40,729 nucleotides of DNA, taken from NCBI RefSeq assembly GCF_900110135.1, contig NZ_FOCO01000028.1:1-40729 (forward strand). Reading direction: 5' to 3'. Origin of the DNA: Pseudorhodobacter antarcticus (GTDB lineage: Bacteria > Pseudomonadota > Alphaproteobacteria > Rhodobacterales > Rhodobacteraceae). The position numbers and the translations under genes are program-made. Numbering within the stretch: the first letter of the stretch is position 1; each line of letters begins with the position of its first letter. This document shows, piece by piece, positions 25,008 through 33,978 of the stretch. Below the pieces are notes generated by a model. It saw only the letters and a program-made list of their open reading frames with translations. It ran no database searches and had not been told where the DNA came from.

Positions 25008-26921
25008 CTATGCCGTGCTTTTGGGATTCGCTTCCGGCCCCATATCAGCAGGCGAAATCCGCAAGGCCCGCAGGGCGTTCAGGATCACGGCTACGTCGAT
25101 CACCTCTTGGAACACAGCGCCTTGCACCGGGGTCAGATAGCCAAAGGCCGCTGCGATCATGCCCAGCACAGAAAGGCCAATCCCCGCGACGACACTTTGC
25201 AGCGCGATGCGGCGCGAGGCCTGCGCAATGGCAATCCCGATGCCTAACCGGTCGATCCGGTCCACCAACAGCACCACATCGGCGGCCTCGGCACTGGCGG
25301 CAGCCCCCCGCGCGCCCATCGCCACACCCACGTCGGCGGCGGCAAGCGCTGGCGCGTCATTCACGCCGTCCCCCACCATCATCACCGGGGCGGCGCTGCG
25401 TTCCCCCACCACCAGCTGCACCTTGCCATCCGGGGTTAGCCCCGCGTGGATGCCGTCAAGGCCCAAACCCGTCGTCACGCGGGCGGCCACATCGGCCCGG
25501 TCGCCCGTTGCCAGCAATATCCGGGTGATGCCCAGTCCGCGCAGCCCCCCCAGCATGGCCCCGGCCCCGTCGCGCAGCGGATCGGCCATCACCAGATGCC
25601 CCGCCATGTGGCCCTCCACGGCCACAGCCACAAGAACCGCCCCCACGGGGAATGCCGGGCTGGCGGCGGATTGCCCCACAGAGAGCCCCACCGACCGCGC
25701 CACGAAATCATCGCCACCAACAATGATGCGCCGCCCGTCAACCGTTCCCGTGACCCCTTCGCCAGCGACTTCCACAACCCCAGTCGGAATAGGCAAATCC
25801 AAATCGCGCAATTTGGCAGCGGCAACAATGGCCTGCGCCACGGGATGTTTCGACGCCTGATCAAGGGCAGCGACAAAGCGCAGAATATCATCCTCCGTAA
25901 AACCGGGCTGGCAGGCGATAGAGGTGATTTGCGGGCGGCCATCGGTCAGCGTGCCGGTTTTGTCCAAAATCAGGGTGCGAATACGCGCCATTGCCTCCAG
26001 CGGCCCAGCCCCTTTGATCAACACACCGAAATGTGCTGCGCGCGACAAGCCCGCGACCAAGGCCACCGGCACGGCCAAAATCAGCGGGCAAGGTGTGGCA
26101 ACCACCAGCACGGCCACCGCGCGGATCGGGTCGCCCGTGGCCCACCAAGCCGCCCCGGCAATGCCCACCGTTACTGCCAGAAACCCAAGGGACCAACGAT
26201 CCGCGAGCCGCGACATCGGCGCTTTGGACTGTTGCGCCGCCTCCACCAGCCGCAAAATCCCGGCATAGGTGCTGTTGCGGGCCAGATGCGTCGCGGTCAA
26301 ATCAAAGGGCGCGCCTGCGTTGGTCGAGCCGCTCATCACCGGCGATCCCTTGGTCATGCGCGCGGACAGCGATTCCCCCGTTAGCGCGGATGTGTCCACA
26401 AAGGCCGTATATGATGCGATGATCCCATCCACGGGCACCATATCGCCCTGACGGATCAGCAAAAGATCGCCGGGGGTTACCGCGTCCAGCGCCACCTCCT
26501 CCAATTGTCCATTGCTGTGCCGGGTGGCGCTGCGCGGCACACGCGCCAGCAGGCTGTGCATCTCGCGCCGCGCCCGGCCTTCGGCAAAGGTTTCCAGCAA
26601 GGTGCCGCCCGCATACATGACCGCCACAACCGCCGCCGCAAGCACCTCGTCAAAGGCCAGCGCCGCTGTCATAGACAAGGCCGCGACGATATCCAGCCCC
26701 ACCTCACCCCGCCAGAGGCTGCGCAGAATCTCAATGATCAGTGCCGCCAGTACAGGCACAACGCCTACAAACCAGACCAAGCTGGCCTTGTCGCCCATGC
26801 CGATCATGTAAAGGCCCAGCCCAACGAGTAGCCCCAGCAATGCAAGCCCAAAGAGCGCGATTTTGAACCGATCAGTGCTGGAGTGTTCCACGCTTGGTGA
26901 CTTTCTTATCGGTGGCTTCAC
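25008..26921 (-). CDS. Heavy-metal P1B-type ATPase with TPC motif
   Basis: A 637-residue metal pump. No N-terminal metal-binding domain is seen; residues 1-20 are polar and the first membrane helices begin near 22. The actuator TGES is at 181-184. The metal-site helix carries TPCPLIL (276-282) instead of CPC. DKTGTLT holds the phosphorylated Asp320, the HP motif is SKHPVAQ (358-364), and GDGVNDAP is at 517-524. A TPC motif marks the P1B-5 type, linked to Ni/Fe export in Sinorhizobium, but the hemerythrin tail of that type is absent. It begins with GTG at 26921, with no better start downstream. Convergent with apbE, whose stop is 8 bp away. Confidence 0.88.
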   Translation of the reverse strand: MKPPIRKSPSVEHSSTDRFKIALFGLALLGLLVGLGLYMIGMGDKASLVWFVGVVPVLAALIIEILRSLWRGEVGLDIVAALSMTAALAFDEVLAAAVVAVMYAGGTLLETFAEGRARREMHSLLARVPRSATRHSNGQLEEVALDAVTPGDLLLIRQGDMVPVDGIIASYTAFVDTSALTGESLSARMTKGSPVMSGSTNAGAPFDLTATHLARNSTYAGILRLVEAAQQSKAPMSRLADRWSLGFLAVTVGIAGAAWWATGDPIRAVAVLVVATPCPLILAVPVALVAGLSRAAHFGVLIKGAGPLEAMARIRTLILDKTGTLTDGRPQITSIACQPGFTEDDILRFVAALDQASKHPVAQAIVAAAKLRDLDLPIPTGVVEVAGEGVTGTVDGRRIIVGGDDFVARSVGLSVGQSAASPAFPVGAVLVAVAVEGHMAGHLVMADPLRDGAGAMLGGLRGLGITRILLATGDRADVAARVTTGLGLDGIHAGLTPDGKVQLVVGERSAAPVMMVGDGVNDAPALAAADVGVAMGARGAAASAEAADVVLLVDRIDRLGIGIAIAQASRRIALQSVVAGIGLSVLGMIAAAFGYLTPVQGAVFQEVIDVAVILNALRALRISPADMGPEANPKSTA

Positions 26922-27108
26922 AAACGGGGCTTTTCACCAAATGTGAATTTGAACTGACACTACGCTAAGCCCCGATTTATGGATATCCGGTTTCGCGGCC
27001 GCGATCCATCGGCACAGCGACGAAAGGCAAACACGGCTTGCCGCATACATTTTCTTTTGACCATCCCTGCCCAATCTTGTCCGCCCGCGCCACGACATCA
27101 CTGCCATC

Positions 27109-28212
27109 TCATTTCCCACGCGCCGCTTGCCGTGTCCAAAACCCCACCAACAGTGTTGTCATCGTCATCGTCATCGTCATCGGGCCAAGGATAAAGCCCG
27201 GCGCGCCGAACAGGATCAGGCCGCCGATGATTGATATGAACGCAGGTATTGTGTGCAGGCGCAGGCGGTTGCCGACGAATGTGGGGCGCAGCACGTTGTC
27301 GATGCCGCCAACCACGATACCGCCCCAAATGGACAGAATAAGGGCGCGGATCCAACTGCCATCCAGCAGCAGCAAAAGCGCGGCCGGTATCCAGACCACA
27401 AAGGCCCCCAGCACCGGCACGATGGACAACAACCCCATCACAAGCCCCCACAGCAACGGTGTCGGCAGCCCAAGTGCCCAGAACATCAGGCCCCCCAAGG
27501 TGCCTTGGATCGTGGCCACCGCAAGCGTGCCGTAAACGGTTGCATGGACGGTATCGACCACCCTGCGCAGCAAATGGTCGGCATCTTGGGGGGCCAGCGG
27601 CAGCCACGCCTTGATCAGGGTCACGGCGGCCGCCCTGTCGCGCAGGAAGTAGAACAGCAGGTAAAAGGTGATCAACACCTCTGCCGCCTGTAACAGTGAC
27701 CCTCTGACAAACATTGCCCCGGTGTTGCTAAGCCATGTCGCAACCGTTGCCATCATCGACGGCAAATCAAGGTGTTGGTCGATCCAACTGCCCAAGGGCG
27801 CAGGGGTGGGATAACTGTCGAGCAGGTTTTTCAACTCGCCCCCCTCCACCCTCGACTGAAGCGACGCGATACCGGATGCAGCTTCGGTGATAAGGCGTTC
27901 GACCACGAAAATGGCAGGAACCACCACGACAATGGCAATGATGGCGGTTGAGATAAGGGCAGCGACGTTGCGATGCTTGAACCCCTTTTCGACCCGCGCA
28001 TGGAAGGGTGCGAATAAGATCGCCAGCGTCAGCGCCCAAGTGATCGCGCCCAGAAATGGTCGGGCGATAAGAAGACAAAGTGCGATGCCCACCAAGCTCG
28101 CGGTTGCCAGTGCAAACAGGCCAAGGCGGCCGTTGCGGGGTGGTTTTGCCGCTGGTTTCAATTGGACCAGCCCATCGGCCAGATAGGCGACATTTGCCCC
28201 GTCAAAGTCCAT
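27109..28212 (-). CDS. AI-2E family transporter (PerM-like)
   Basis: A 367-residue membrane protein of the AI-2 exporter / PerM superfamily. It has about eight hydrophobic segments. Recognisable parts are the LLFYFLRD motif near the middle, GLMFWALGLPTPLLWGLVMGLLSIVPVLGAFVVWIPAALLLL and GGIDNVLRPTFVGNRLRLHTIPAFISIIGGLILFGAPGFILGPM, which is the strongly conserved C-terminal part. Substrate is not predictable; family members act in quorum signal export, Na+/H+ antiport or osmotic roles. The last codons before the GFW tail are an MT-rich stretch from the tandem repeat at 27159-27182. Start ATG at 28212 follows GGGGAGAGG. Confidence 0.88.
   Translation of the reverse strand: MDFDGANVAYLADGLVQLKPAAKPPRNGRLGLFALATASLVGIALCLLIARPFLGAITWALTLAILFAPFHARVEKGFKHRNVAALISTAIIAIVVVVPAIFVVERLITEAASGIASLQSRVEGGELKNLLDSYPTPAPLGSWIDQHLDLPSMMATVATWLSNTGAMFVRGSLLQAAEVLITFYLLFYFLRDRAAAVTLIKAWLPLAPQDADHLLRRVVDTVHATVYGTLAVATIQGTLGGLMFWALGLPTPLLWGLVMGLLSIVPVLGAFVVWIPAALLLLLDGSWIRALILSIWGGIVVGGIDNVLRPTFVGNRLRLHTIPAFISIIGGLILFGAPGFILGPMTMTMTMTTLLVGFWTRQAARGK
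27159..27182. repeat. Hexanucleotide tandem repeat inside the AI-2E-family gene
   Basis: GTCATC repeated about four times near the 3' end of the AI-2E-type gene, encoding a run of Met-Thr pairs (MTMTMTMTT) on the minus strand. Each unit is six bases, so slippage would add or remove two residues without a frameshift. The segment follows the conserved GPM turn, so variation could alter a cytoplasmic or last-helix region. Confidence 0.75.
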
Positions 28213-28251
28213 CCTCTCCCCGCGGTGCCCGGCCGCGCCTTATGTCTGAGG

Positions 28252-29508
28252 TCAAACAATCCCCAAACCCTTGGTATCACGCCGCAGCAGCAAATTCGCG
28301 GGCAGCACAAAGGCGGCCAGCGTTCCGATACCCAGCAATGTCAGGCCTAAAACGAAGAACCATCCGGCCACCGGGACCAGCCAGGCAAGACCCGCAACAA
28401 AGGCACCAAGGCAAGCAACTGCGAATTTCAGGGGCAAGCCGTCAGGCCCTTGTTTTCCGATGGCATGCCAGAGGCCGACACCCAAGACGTAGCTTCCAAG
28501 CGCATAGCCCGCAAAGATCGCCACACCCGTGATGATCAGCATCACGGGCAACAAGAACACCCCGATGATCGTCAGCATCAGCACGAACCCTGACCCCGCC
28601 AGCGCCGACGTCACCACAAACCCAGACCAGATCGCGCGTCCCGGATGGGCCAGCGCCAATCTGCGCCAGTTTTGCACCGCATTTGGGGCGACCGCGATGA
28701 CCAAGAGGGCTATCAGCCCCGAAATCACCACGCCCGCCAGAAAGCCACCAACGATCGGCCAGACCGGAACCTCCGGGGTCGGCATCCGCTTTGCCCACGC
28801 GGCCTCGCTGTGCGCCTTCATAGGCTCAATTGTGACCCGGTCCGCCGTGGCGACGGATGCGGGCACAGTGATGTCTTCCGGGTCTTCGGCAAAAATCCGC
28901 AGCTTGCCATCCACCCGCGCGCCTTCGCCGAAGATGATCGTCTCGGCGGCCAAGATCACATCCCCCGCAATCACCCCGTTCAGGGTAACATCGCCGCCCG
29001 TGATCAGCGCATAGCCTCCCACATCTGACACCTGCACCTCTGCCCCCGCCGCGCGCAGGTTGCCCGCCACCGGGCCCAAGCTGATCTCATACCCCGTGAC
29101 ACTCGCGTTACCGCCAATCGGGGCGCTGACATCAACGCTATAGCCCGCAGCCAGAAGATCACCGCCAATCGCTGCATCAACCCTTACCCGCCGCCCGGCC
29201 AGATAAGCAGAACCCGCAATGGGTGCTGCCACCCCGACCTTGTTGGCCGCCATGAACAGGTCCGTCACGCCAGGCGTGTCGAAAACGGGTGCATCTCCGG
29301 CTTCATATCGGTCTTGCCCGATGCTGAGGTTGGTATTTTCCGCAAACGCCGGGGCGGCGAGCAGAAACAGCAGGGCAAGCAGCGGAAGAAACAGTGCCAA
29401 AATTACGGAAGGATTTGCCCCATGGCCGGGCTGAACCCTTTGAGAACAGGCCATCGCAGATGCATTGCTCTGCGCCGTCTGCGCCCCGCGCCGCGTGCCC
29501 CCCTTCAT
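28252..29508 (-). CDS. Bactofilin-like / polymer-forming beta-helix membrane protein
   Basis: A 418-residue protein. Residues about 34-55 are a strong signal or membrane segment (VILALFLPLLALLFLLAAPAFA). The region about 60-225 is a repetitive beta-solenoid of six- or seven-residue turns (AAPIAGSAYLAGRRVRVDAAIGG, DVTLNGVIAGDVILAAETI) like bactofilin or polymer-forming cytoskeletal proteins, and faces the periplasm. Residues about 245-405 hold about four or five membrane helices (GGFLAGVVISGLIALLVIAV, then IIGVFLLPVMLIITGVAIFAG). The start at 29508 is set by a 4-nt ATGA overlap with the alcohol dehydrogenase stop. A downstream ATG at 29454 is also possible. The family is sometimes annotated DUF8173 or 'polymer-forming cytoskeletal protein'. 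Function unknown. Confidence 0.75.
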   Translation of the reverse strand: MKGGTRRGAQTAQSNASAMACSQRVQPGHGANPSVILALFLPLLALLFLLAAPAFAENTNLSIGQDRYEAGDAPVFDTPGVTDLFMAANKVGVAAPIAGSAYLAGRRVRVDAAIGGDLLAAGYSVDVSAPIGGNASVTGYEISLGPVAGNLRAAGAEVQVSDVGGYALITGGDVTLNGVIAGDVILAAETIIFGEGARVDGKLRIFAEDPEDITVPASVATADRVTIEPMKAHSEAAWAKRMPTPEVPVWPIVGGFLAGVVISGLIALLVIAVAPNAVQNWRRLALAHPGRAIWSGFVVTSALAGSGFVLMLTIIGVFLLPVMLIITGVAIFAGYALGSYVLGVGLWHAIGKQGPDGLPLKFAVACLGAFVAGLAWLVPVAGWFFVLGLTLLGIGTLAAFVLPANLLLRRDTKGLGIV

Positions 29509-30590
29509 GTGCTTGACGCCGTGATGATCACCTTCAGCGCCTTGGTCTTGGCGGCATTTCCAAAAGTCTCATAGGCTTTTTCGCCCTCGGCCAGCGTGAA
29601 GTGGTGGGTGATCAGCAGCGCCGGGTCGATTTTCTTGGCCGCCACGGTTTTGAACAGCATGGGGATGGTTGCCGTGTCGACCAACCGCGTGGTGATCGCG
29701 ATGTTGCGGTCCCAAAGGGTTTCCAGATGCAGGCTGGCGGGTTTACCATGCACGCCAATGTTCGCGATAACGCCCCCTGCCGCGATCAACTCTTGGCACA
29801 GCTCGAACGTGGCCGGGATGCCAACCGCCTCAATCGCCGTGTCAACACCTGCATCCCCCGTCAGCTTCATCACCGCCGCGAGCGCTTTGCCATCGCTGGA
29901 ATTGATGGTGTCGGTCGCGCCAAACTTCTTCGCAATCGCCAGCCGGTTGTCATCAAGGTCGATCATGATGATCTTGCCCGGCGAATAGAACTGCGCCGTC
30001 AACAGCGCTGCAAGGCCGATGGGCCCCGCGCCCACAATGGCCACCGTGCTGCCCGGCTGCACCTTGCCGTTCAGCGTGCCACATTCCAGCCCCGTGGGCA
30101 GAATATCACTCAGCATCACCAGCGCCTCCTCGTCCGAGCCTTTGGGGATGTGATAGAGGCTCATGTCCGCATGCGGCGCGCGGACGTATTCGGCTTGGCA
30201 GCCGTCAATGGAATTGCCCAAGATCCAGCCGCCAGTGGTGCAATGGGAATACATCTGCTTGCGGCAAAACTCGCATGTGCCACATGCACTTACACAAGAA
30301 ATCAGCACAGGATCACCCGGTTTGAACGCGGTGACGGCGGCGCCAACGCTGTCGATCACGCCAACGCCCTCATGGCCCAGTATTCGGCCCGGTTTTGCCG
30401 TCGCCACATCGCCTTTCAGGATGTGCAGATCGGTGCCGCAAATCGTGGTATGCGTCACCCGCACAATGGCATCGCCGGGGGCTTGGATCACAGGTTTGGG
30501 GCAATCGCGCAGCGCGATCTTGCCGGGTGCGGCATAGACCATCGCTTGCATCATGGTGGTTTTGGGGGTGGGTTGCACTGTGGTAGACAT
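29505..30590 (-). CDS. Zinc-dependent alcohol dehydrogenase (MDR family)
   Basis: A 361-residue medium-chain dehydrogenase. Catalytic zinc ligands: C51 in TICGTDLH and H73 in GHEGVG. Structural zinc: C103, C106, C109 and C117 in CGTCEFCRKQMYSHC. The NAD(P)-binding fold includes VAIVGAGPIGLAALL. The sequence resembles secondary alcohol or threonine-dehydrogenase-like isopropanol dehydrogenases; exact substrate unknown. Start at 30590 is supported by AAGGAGAG 7 nt upstream. It is transcribed ahead of, and coupled with, the bactofilin-like gene. The order dehydrogenase-plus-PHA-synthase and stress proteins recalls 'hypoxia island' groupings in other proteobacteria, an inference from memory. Confidence 0.92.
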   Translation of the reverse strand: MSTTVQPTPKTTMMQAMVYAAPGKIALRDCPKPVIQAPGDAIVRVTHTTICGTDLHILKGDVATAKPGRILGHEGVGVIDSVGAAVTAFKPGDPVLISCVSACGTCEFCRKQMYSHCTTGGWILGNSIDGCQAEYVRAPHADMSLYHIPKGSDEEALVMLSDILPTGLECGTLNGKVQPGSTVAIVGAGPIGLAALLTAQFYSPGKIIMIDLDDNRLAIAKKFGATDTINSSDGKALAAVMKLTGDAGVDTAIEAVGIPATFELCQELIAAGGVIANIGVHGKPASLHLETLWDRNIAITTRLVDTATIPMLFKTVAAKKIDPALLITHHFTLAEGEKAYETFGNAAKTKALKVIITASST

Positions 30591-30811
30591 GGCGGCTCTC
30601 CTTTTGGGTGGTCTGCACGGTGTCGATCAGACTGAGGGAAGGGCCGGCCCTTGCATGGGTCCGCATCGCCATTGCACCAAGCTTGATAACACGCTTGCCT
30701 CCACTTTCGCCCATCCAGAAGATCGGCGCACTGATCCAGATTTATGAGGTGCGTAAATTTGGGGCTTTGGGTTTGTCCCGACCGACAGAGGGTCACAAGA
30801 CGGCCTCGCCG

Positions 30812-31402
30812 TTATGTCCCGCCGGTCACGGTCAGGCCAAGCAGTCGCCAGACCTGCATGCCGCCACGGTAGTAAAAGATGCGGTCCGCAGGATATCCCG
30901 CCCCAATCATATTGCGGATCGCGGTGGGCGACTGGCCGCACCAAACCCCATTGCAAAACAGCGCGACCGGTTTGGCCGCGGTACAATCCCAGCCATCAAA
31001 GTCGGGTTCGCACCCCAGTTGAACCAGCTCATCCACCACATAAGTATAGGGGATGTTGATCGCGCCGGGAATCGTGCCGCCCGCAAACCAGTCGGGCGTG
31101 CGGCTGTCTATCACCACGGCGTCTGGGTTTTTAAGCAGCTCAATCAACTCCAACTCACCAATCGTGGTGACGCCTTGCGCCGCGCTGTGCGGTTGGATGC
31201 AAAAATCCGGGCAGGCGCGAGAGGTCAGCGCCCATTCGCCAGCAAGCTCATGCGTGGGGTCTTGAATTCTGCCAATTTTGACCTGGCCGCTGTCGGTTTC
31301 AATGGTGGTCGTGGGCATGTCCTTGGTAATCCCAACCACAGTTTGGGCCATTGCAGGCCCCACGGCCAATATCAGGGCGATTGTCAGGGGAATGGTTTTC
31401 AT
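30812..31402 (-). CDS. Periplasmic rhodanese-like protein
   Basis: A 196-residue protein with a clear signal peptide (MKTIPLTIALILAVGPAMA, cleavage near 19). The rhodanese fold follows: ELIELLKNPDAVVIDSRTPDWFAGGTIPGAINIPYT (about 86-119), then the active-site loop FCNGVWCGQSP with Cys150 (and Cys155), and YYRGGMQVWRLLGL. A preceding cysteine pair (CPDFC) lies at about 64-68. Single-domain exported rhodaneses handle sulfane sulfur or redox thiols. The start has AAAGGAC 7 nt upstream. A 221-bp gap separates it from the alcohol dehydrogenase gene, so transcription may be separate. Confidence 0.87.
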   Translation of the reverse strand: MKTIPLTIALILAVGPAMAQTVVGITKDMPTTTIETDSGQVKIGRIQDPTHELAGEWALTSRACPDFCIQPHSAAQGVTTIGELELIELLKNPDAVVIDSRTPDWFAGGTIPGAINIPYTYVVDELVQLGCEPDFDGWDCTAAKPVALFCNGVWCGQSPTAIRNMIGAGYPADRIFYYRGGMQVWRLLGLTVTGGT

Positions 31403-31498
31403 GGTTTTGTCCTTTTGCTATGTCTAGGGTTCGGTTATCAACTTTGCCGCAAAGGGGGCGTTACCGACACTTCGCCAGTTTTGGGGCCGCAAACGTCG

Positions 31499-31900
31499 TT
31501 AACCCACGGACGGTTTCGCAATATGACGCAGGGCGACCACCGAAATGACGGCCCAAACGCCCGTGCGCAGGATCATCGCGCCAACGGTGCGCATCTCAAA
31601 CGCGCCGCCTTGAAGCATATGAAACCCGAAAACAACTCCGACCAGCGCCGTGCTGGCAAGAATACCCAATGAGACCCAGACGGCAGGGCGATGGCGCAAA
31701 AACAACCCAATCCCGGCAAGAATATAGACAAAACCGGCCAGAAAGTTAAACCAAAGCACAAAGCCCACGGCATTGCCAACGGCCGCTTGGGCCTGCGCGT
31801 CACCGAACAAGGCGCGCCCCCCTGAAAAGACGGTCAGCGCGCCTAATATCAGCGCCACAAAGGCGGCTATCGTTAAACTTGTGTTCCTATGGGATGTCAT
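31499..31900 (-). CDS. Four-helix membrane protein, unknown function
   Basis: A 133-residue hydrophobic protein with four predicted membrane helices: about 9-27 (LTIAAFVALILGALTVFSGG), 43-65 (VGFVLWFNFLAGFVYILAGIGLFL), 70-91 (PAVWVSLGILASTALVGVVFG) and 104-124 (AMILRTGVWAVISVVAL). The layout is reminiscent of DoxX-like or small 4-TM proteins, with no diagnostic motif. It lies between the rhodanese and PHA synthase genes, all on the same strand, with a 36-nt gap to the PHA synthase, and may be cotranscribed with phaC. The start at 31900 has GAGAGAC 9 nt upstream. Confidence 0.75.
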   Translation of the reverse strand: MTSHRNTSLTIAAFVALILGALTVFSGGRALFGDAQAQAAVGNAVGFVLWFNFLAGFVYILAGIGLFLRHRPAVWVSLGILASTALVGVVFGFHMLQGGAFEMRTVGAMILRTGVWAVISVVALRHIAKPSVG

Positions 31901-31936
31901 TTTCAGTCTCTCTTTCCTTCACTCGGCGCGACATCT

Positions 31937-33853
31937 TTAGTTTTGCATGACATAGCTGCCGGGGGCATCGTCGCGTTGGCCAAAACCCACCTGTCCGGCT
32001 CCCATATGCGGCGGCGCGATATCATCCCCCGAACGGGCCCCAAGCCAAGTGACCCATGCCTCCCACCACGATCCGTCATTGGCAACCGTCTCAGCCGCCC
32101 ATGTTTCCGGCCCGATGTAGCGGTCCATCGCGCCCTTGGTCTTGATCTGGTAAGACCTGTGCAGGTGGCCCGGCTCGGATACGATGCCCGCATTATGGCC
32201 GCCGCTGGTCAGAACAAAGGTCACTTCGGTATCGGTCAGGGCTTGGATCTTGAACACCGAAGGCCAAGGGGCAACGTGGTCTTTTTGCGTTCCAACCGCA
32301 AAGATCGGCACCCGGATGTCGGACAGCGCGATAGGGCGAGCATTCACCGTGAACCGCCCTTCGGCCAGATCATTGTTAAGGTAAAGCTTGCGCAGATATT
32401 CCGAATGCATGGCATAAGGCATGCGCGTTGCATCGGCATTCCACGCCATAAGGTCACTCATGGGCCTACTTTCGCCCATCAGATAATTCCGGATGATCCG
32501 CGACCAAACCAAATCGTTAGAGCTGAGCATTTGAAACGCCCCCGCCATCTGGGTCGTATCCAGATAGCCCTGTTTCCACATGACACTGTCCAGAAAGGCA
32601 AGCTGGCTTTCGTCAATGAAAAGCTGCAATTCGCCCGGTTCGGTGAAATCAACCTGACTGGCCAGCAGGCTGACGGAGGCCAGCCGGTCATCCCCATCCC
32701 GCGCCATCGCCGCCGCCGCAATAGACAAAAGCGTGCCGCCAAGGCAATAGCCCGCCGCATGGATTTTGCGGTCCGGCACAATGCCCCCAACTGCGGCCAG
32801 CGCCGCCATGATGCCAAGGCGGCGGTAATCGTCCAGCGTCAGGTCGCGGTCATCTTCATCCGGGATCTTCCACGACATCATAAAGACGGTATGACCCTGC
32901 CCAACCAGATAGCGCACCAGCGAGTTGTGCTGTGACAGATCAAGGATATAATATTTCTTGATCCAAGCGGGAACAATCAAGATCGGCTCCGCGCGCACCT
33001 TATCTGTCAAGGGCGCGTATTGGATCAGTTCGATCAGGCGATTGCGGTAAACGACCTTGCCTTTTGTCACGCCAACGTCCTTGCCCGGCACAAACGCCTC
33101 AACGCCCTTTGGCCCTACTCCGGCCATTCTGCCCTGCGCATCCGCCACCACGTTTTGCATACCTTGGATCAGGTTCATCCCCTGCGTTTCGCGCATGCGG
33201 GCCAGCACTTCCGGGTTGGTCCACAGAAAATTCGAAGGCGAAACCATGTCCAGCATCTGGCGGGTCAGAAACTGCAATTCCCGCTCGTGTTGGGCGGTAA
33301 CGCCGGGAACCCCTGTCACCAGATTGTGCCACCACTGCTGTTGCAGCAAAAAGCCCTGATAGATCATATTGTAGGGCTTGGTCTGCCAAGCATCGCCGCT
33401 GAAACGATTGTCTTGCGGCAAAGGCACAATGCAAGGCGCGGTCTGATCGGACTTTGTGGCGCAATTCAGGGCGAAACGGCTTTGGCGTTGGATTTTGTTG
33501 GCAGCACTTTCAAGCAGTTGCAACTGCTTGCCGGGGGCTGACACAATGTGGGTTGCCCAATCAAACCATGCCCCCATCAGGGCAGCTGGCGAAAGCCCAT
33601 TCGTGAAACGGGAAATTGCGCTTTGCACCGTGTGATCCAGCGCCTCGGGCAAGGGTGTGGCCCGTTCTGCCCGATACGCGGGCGGCGTTTCCTGCACTAT
33701 AACATCGGGCTGCAACGCGGGGCTTTGCGCAAAACCACCGGGTGTGGACGCACGACGCTCGTTTGAGGCTTGGGTGGCTGGCCCATCAATGGAACTGACC
33801 TGCTTTTGGGGATCATGCAGTGGCACACCAAAAGAGCTTTTGTTTTTGGCCAT
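31937..33853 (-). CDS. phaC: Class I poly(3-hydroxyalkanoate) synthase
   Basis: A 638-residue PHA synthase that polymerises (R)-3-hydroxyacyl-CoA into storage granules. The modified lipase box is GYCLGG with catalytic Cys370; the rest of the triad is Asp525 (GTQKDHVAPW) and His553 (SGGHNAGIV). Other hallmarks are PILIVPAWIKKYYILDLSQHNSLVRYLVGQGHTVFMMSWKIPD and the conserved WWHNL near 174-178. An N-terminal extension of about 90 residues is Ser/Pro/Thr-rich. Length is at the upper end of the class I range. Start at 33853 is preceded by AAAGGATT at a proper distance. It diverges from the TetR regulator gene; a second PHA synthase elsewhere is common in Rhodobacteraceae. Confidence 0.93.
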   Translation of the reverse strand: MAKNKSSFGVPLHDPQKQVSSIDGPATQASNERRASTPGGFAQSPALQPDVIVQETPPAYRAERATPLPEALDHTVQSAISRFTNGLSPAALMGAWFDWATHIVSAPGKQLQLLESAANKIQRQSRFALNCATKSDQTAPCIVPLPQDNRFSGDAWQTKPYNMIYQGFLLQQQWWHNLVTGVPGVTAQHERELQFLTRQMLDMVSPSNFLWTNPEVLARMRETQGMNLIQGMQNVVADAQGRMAGVGPKGVEAFVPGKDVGVTKGKVVYRNRLIELIQYAPLTDKVRAEPILIVPAWIKKYYILDLSQHNSLVRYLVGQGHTVFMMSWKIPDEDDRDLTLDDYRRLGIMAALAAVGGIVPDRKIHAAGYCLGGTLLSIAAAAMARDGDDRLASVSLLASQVDFTEPGELQLFIDESQLAFLDSVMWKQGYLDTTQMAGAFQMLSSNDLVWSRIIRNYLMGESRPMSDLMAWNADATRMPYAMHSEYLRKLYLNNDLAEGRFTVNARPIALSDIRVPIFAVGTQKDHVAPWPSVFKIQALTDTEVTFVLTSGGHNAGIVSEPGHLHRSYQIKTKGAMDRYIGPETWAAETVANDGSWWEAWVTWLGARSGDDIAPPHMGAGQVGFGQRDDAPGSYVMQN

Positions 33854-33978
33854 TTGTCATAATCCTTTTATTGCCTGTTATGGGCCTGCACCTTTGAAAG
33901 CATCCGCCAAAGGGCCCTTTGAACTGGCCCCAGGCCCGCGCCTCAATCAAACGCTTGCAGCAGGCTCGTCGCTTACAT

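Noticed and set aside
26925-26974. Inverted repeat CGGGGCTT ... AAGCCCCG
   Set aside because: 8-bp arms with a 34-nt loop; chance occurrence is likely in this base composition.
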